The notes under the pieces are model-generated. The model was not told the DNA's origin. It ran no database searches and worked only from the letters and a program-made list of their open reading frames with translations. A program made the translations under genes and the position numbers. From Clostridium sp. AM58-1XD (lineage in GTDB: Bacteria > Bacillota > Clostridia > Lachnospirales > Lachnospiraceae): a stretch of 64,000 nucleotides of DNA. The stretch covers positions 81,312-145,311 of the forward strand of contig NZ_QSDR01000008.1 in NCBI RefSeq assembly GCF_003464085.1, read 5' to 3'. Of this stretch, positions 63,129-64,000 are shown piece after piece (the stretch's first letter is position 1; each line of letters opens with the position of its first letter).

Positions 63129-64000
63129 AAACGACTCCCTCCGGTTCGAATGCTTTCTTACTGCTTTTTTTATTATTCGCGATAATATCGTCAACTCTTA
63201 CAATATATTTTTCTATAATCTCCTCCGGCACCGTAGTGCACAGGCTGACCCCCACATAAAGGCCGGTATTGATCGTAAGTCCCCACAAGAGGGCGGAAAA
63301 ACCAAATGGCGGTGTAATAAAGAATGTGAGCAGAAAGGTCACGATCACGCCTGCAACCGTTCCTGTGACAGCCCCTTCCTTGGTTCCCCGTTTCCAGAAC
63401 AGGCCGCCGATGCTGCACGGAAGGATCATTGCGAAGAAGGGAGAGGAGAGCTTATACGCATAATCCGTGATATACGCAGATTTTGTCGCTGTAATAATAA
63501 TACATGCGATCATAAGAACGACAAGGACGATACGGCCAAAATATACGGTCTGTCTGGAATCGGCCTTTTTCCCCTTTAATTCATAGAAACGGCGTACGTA
63601 AATATCTCTCGATGCCAGAGCACTTGCTGAAAGAAGTAAGGAATCTGCGGTAGATACGGCAAATGCGAAGAGGCACAATACGGAAACGAAAGCGATAATC
63701 GGAGGACAATACTGAGTTACAAGTGTGGGAAGCAGATTGTCCGGATCTGCAAAGTTAGGTCCCATAACGGCCGGTCCGATCAGTGTTCCGATAATTACAA
63801 GGCCAAATACCGGAAGAACATAGGCAATCGGAAGCGCCCATGACATGACGCGGAAATTTTTAATGCTTTTTGCTATGTAACATCTCATAAAGATGTGAGG
63901 CCAAACGATTGTGGCTACTGCCGCAGTCAGAGCCATGTTCAGAATCCCTTTCCAGTCATAAAGCCCCTTCGGTCCCGGCGTACTCAGAATCTTGAATCTT
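63061..64000 (-). CDS. sodium:solute symporter (SSS family), 5' part off-window
   Basis: The reading frame is open to the right edge (..FKILSTPGPKGLYDWKGILN, then MALTAAVATIVWPHIFMRCY), so only the C-terminal 310 or so residues are seen. Helices and motifs of SSS carriers are clear: AFAVSTADSLLLSASALASRD, MILPCSIGGLFWKRGTKEGA and TGTVAGVIVTFLLT. Sodium-coupled carriers of this group move monocarboxylates, pantothenate or sugars, and a carboxylate would fit the 4-hydroxybutyrate context. The last 30 residues overlap the next gene by 68 bases. If the A7 run (63165-63171) had one more A, the protein would stop near 63159, just ahead of that gene, so the true end may be there. Confidence 0.85.
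   Translation of the reverse strand, partial: RFKILSTPGPKGLYDWKGILNMALTAAVATIVWPHIFMRCYIAKSIKNFRVMSWALPIAYVLPVFGLVIIGTLIGPAVMGPNFADPDNLLPTLVTQYCPPIIAFVSVLCLFAFAVSTADSLLLSASALASRDIYVRRFYELKGKKADSRQTVYFGRIVLVVLMIACIIITATKSAYITDYAYKLSSPFFAMILPCSIGGLFWKRGTKEGAVTGTVAGVIVTFLLTFFITPPFGFSALLWGLTINTGLYVGVSLCTTVPEEIIEKYIVRVDDIIANNKKSSKKAFEPEGVVYEDSKAYKTRPYRDCTNPTADN

Noticed and set aside
1-64000. CRISPR arrays, tRNA or rRNA genes, insertion sequences, phage genes
   Set aside because: I saw no regular repeat-spacer array, no tRNA or rRNA signature, and no transposase, integrase or phage structural gene in any frame.

Overview
The window looks like a chromosomal segment of a strictly anaerobic, low-to-mid GC Firmicute of the Lachnospiraceae (Clostridium cluster XIVa) type. 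The support is a SCIFF peptide with its radical SAM maturase next to SecDF, Tgt and YajC, an archaeal-type ProRS behind a T-box, glucan/choline-binding-like repeat proteins, 4-hydroxybutyryl-CoA dehydratase and Shine-Dalgarno led genes throughout. The species cannot be named from this sequence. Most of the window is on the minus strand in long operons.

Layout. 1-510: start of the S10 ribosomal operon (rplC partial, rpsJ). 1.1-4.5 kb: a secreted cell-wall-binding repeat protein, an rRNA-type methyltransferase and a HAD phosphatase. 4.6-9.3 kb: a TAXI-type TRAP transporter operon with a metallo-beta-lactamase-fold hydrolase and a divergent LysR regulator. 9.6-15.0 kb: SCIFF peptide (48 aa), its maturase, SecDF, Tgt and YajC. 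15-23.4 kb: housekeeping and envelope genes (TIGR04086 membrane protein, DUF1266 protein, CNNM/CBS protein, signal peptidase II-like protein, a leaderless S8 protease, a ClpX-like unfoldase, HtrA). 23.5-36.5 kb: a nine-gene surface-glycopolymer operon running from a ThDP enzyme, epimerase, C-methyltransferase and alcohol dehydrogenase through three glycosyltransferases and a phosphoglycosyl transferase to an LCP ligase. 36.9-43.9 kb: a second cell-wall-binding protein, CCA transferase, ProRS with T-box, a membrane HExxH protein, an XRE regulator and a NifU-like protein. 44.2-47.0 kb: abfD-abfT of 4-hydroxybutyrate fermentation. 47.3-57.6 kb: an eleven-gene catabolic operon (cupin, two MDR dehydrogenases, a LIV-type ABC transporter, a split transketolase, an AroE-family dehydrogenase) with a divergent PucR-type regulator. 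59.5-64 kb: a sigma-54 enhancer-binding protein, 4-hydroxybutyrate dehydrogenase, an MDR dehydrogenase and a partial sodium:solute symporter.

The most interesting signals are these. (i) There is a textbook sigma-54 -24/-12 promoter in front of abfD with two identical 16-bp near-palindromes 31 bp apart upstream, and a PAS/AAA+ sigma-54 activator sits beside 4-hydroxybutyrate dehydrogenase 15 kb away; together these suggest a dispersed 4-hydroxybutyrate regulon. (ii) The LIV-ABC/transketolase/MDR/AroE operon contains no kinase or aldolase and does not match a catabolic pathway I can name. (iii) A repeated palindromic element of about 117 bp occurs twice, and its inner sequence resembles the loops of two ordinary-looking terminators. 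(iv) At least seven genes, including secDF, are interrupted by single-base frameshifts, mostly in short runs of one base. That pattern points to base-calling or assembly errors rather than real gene decay, so products for these genes should be read across the frameshift.
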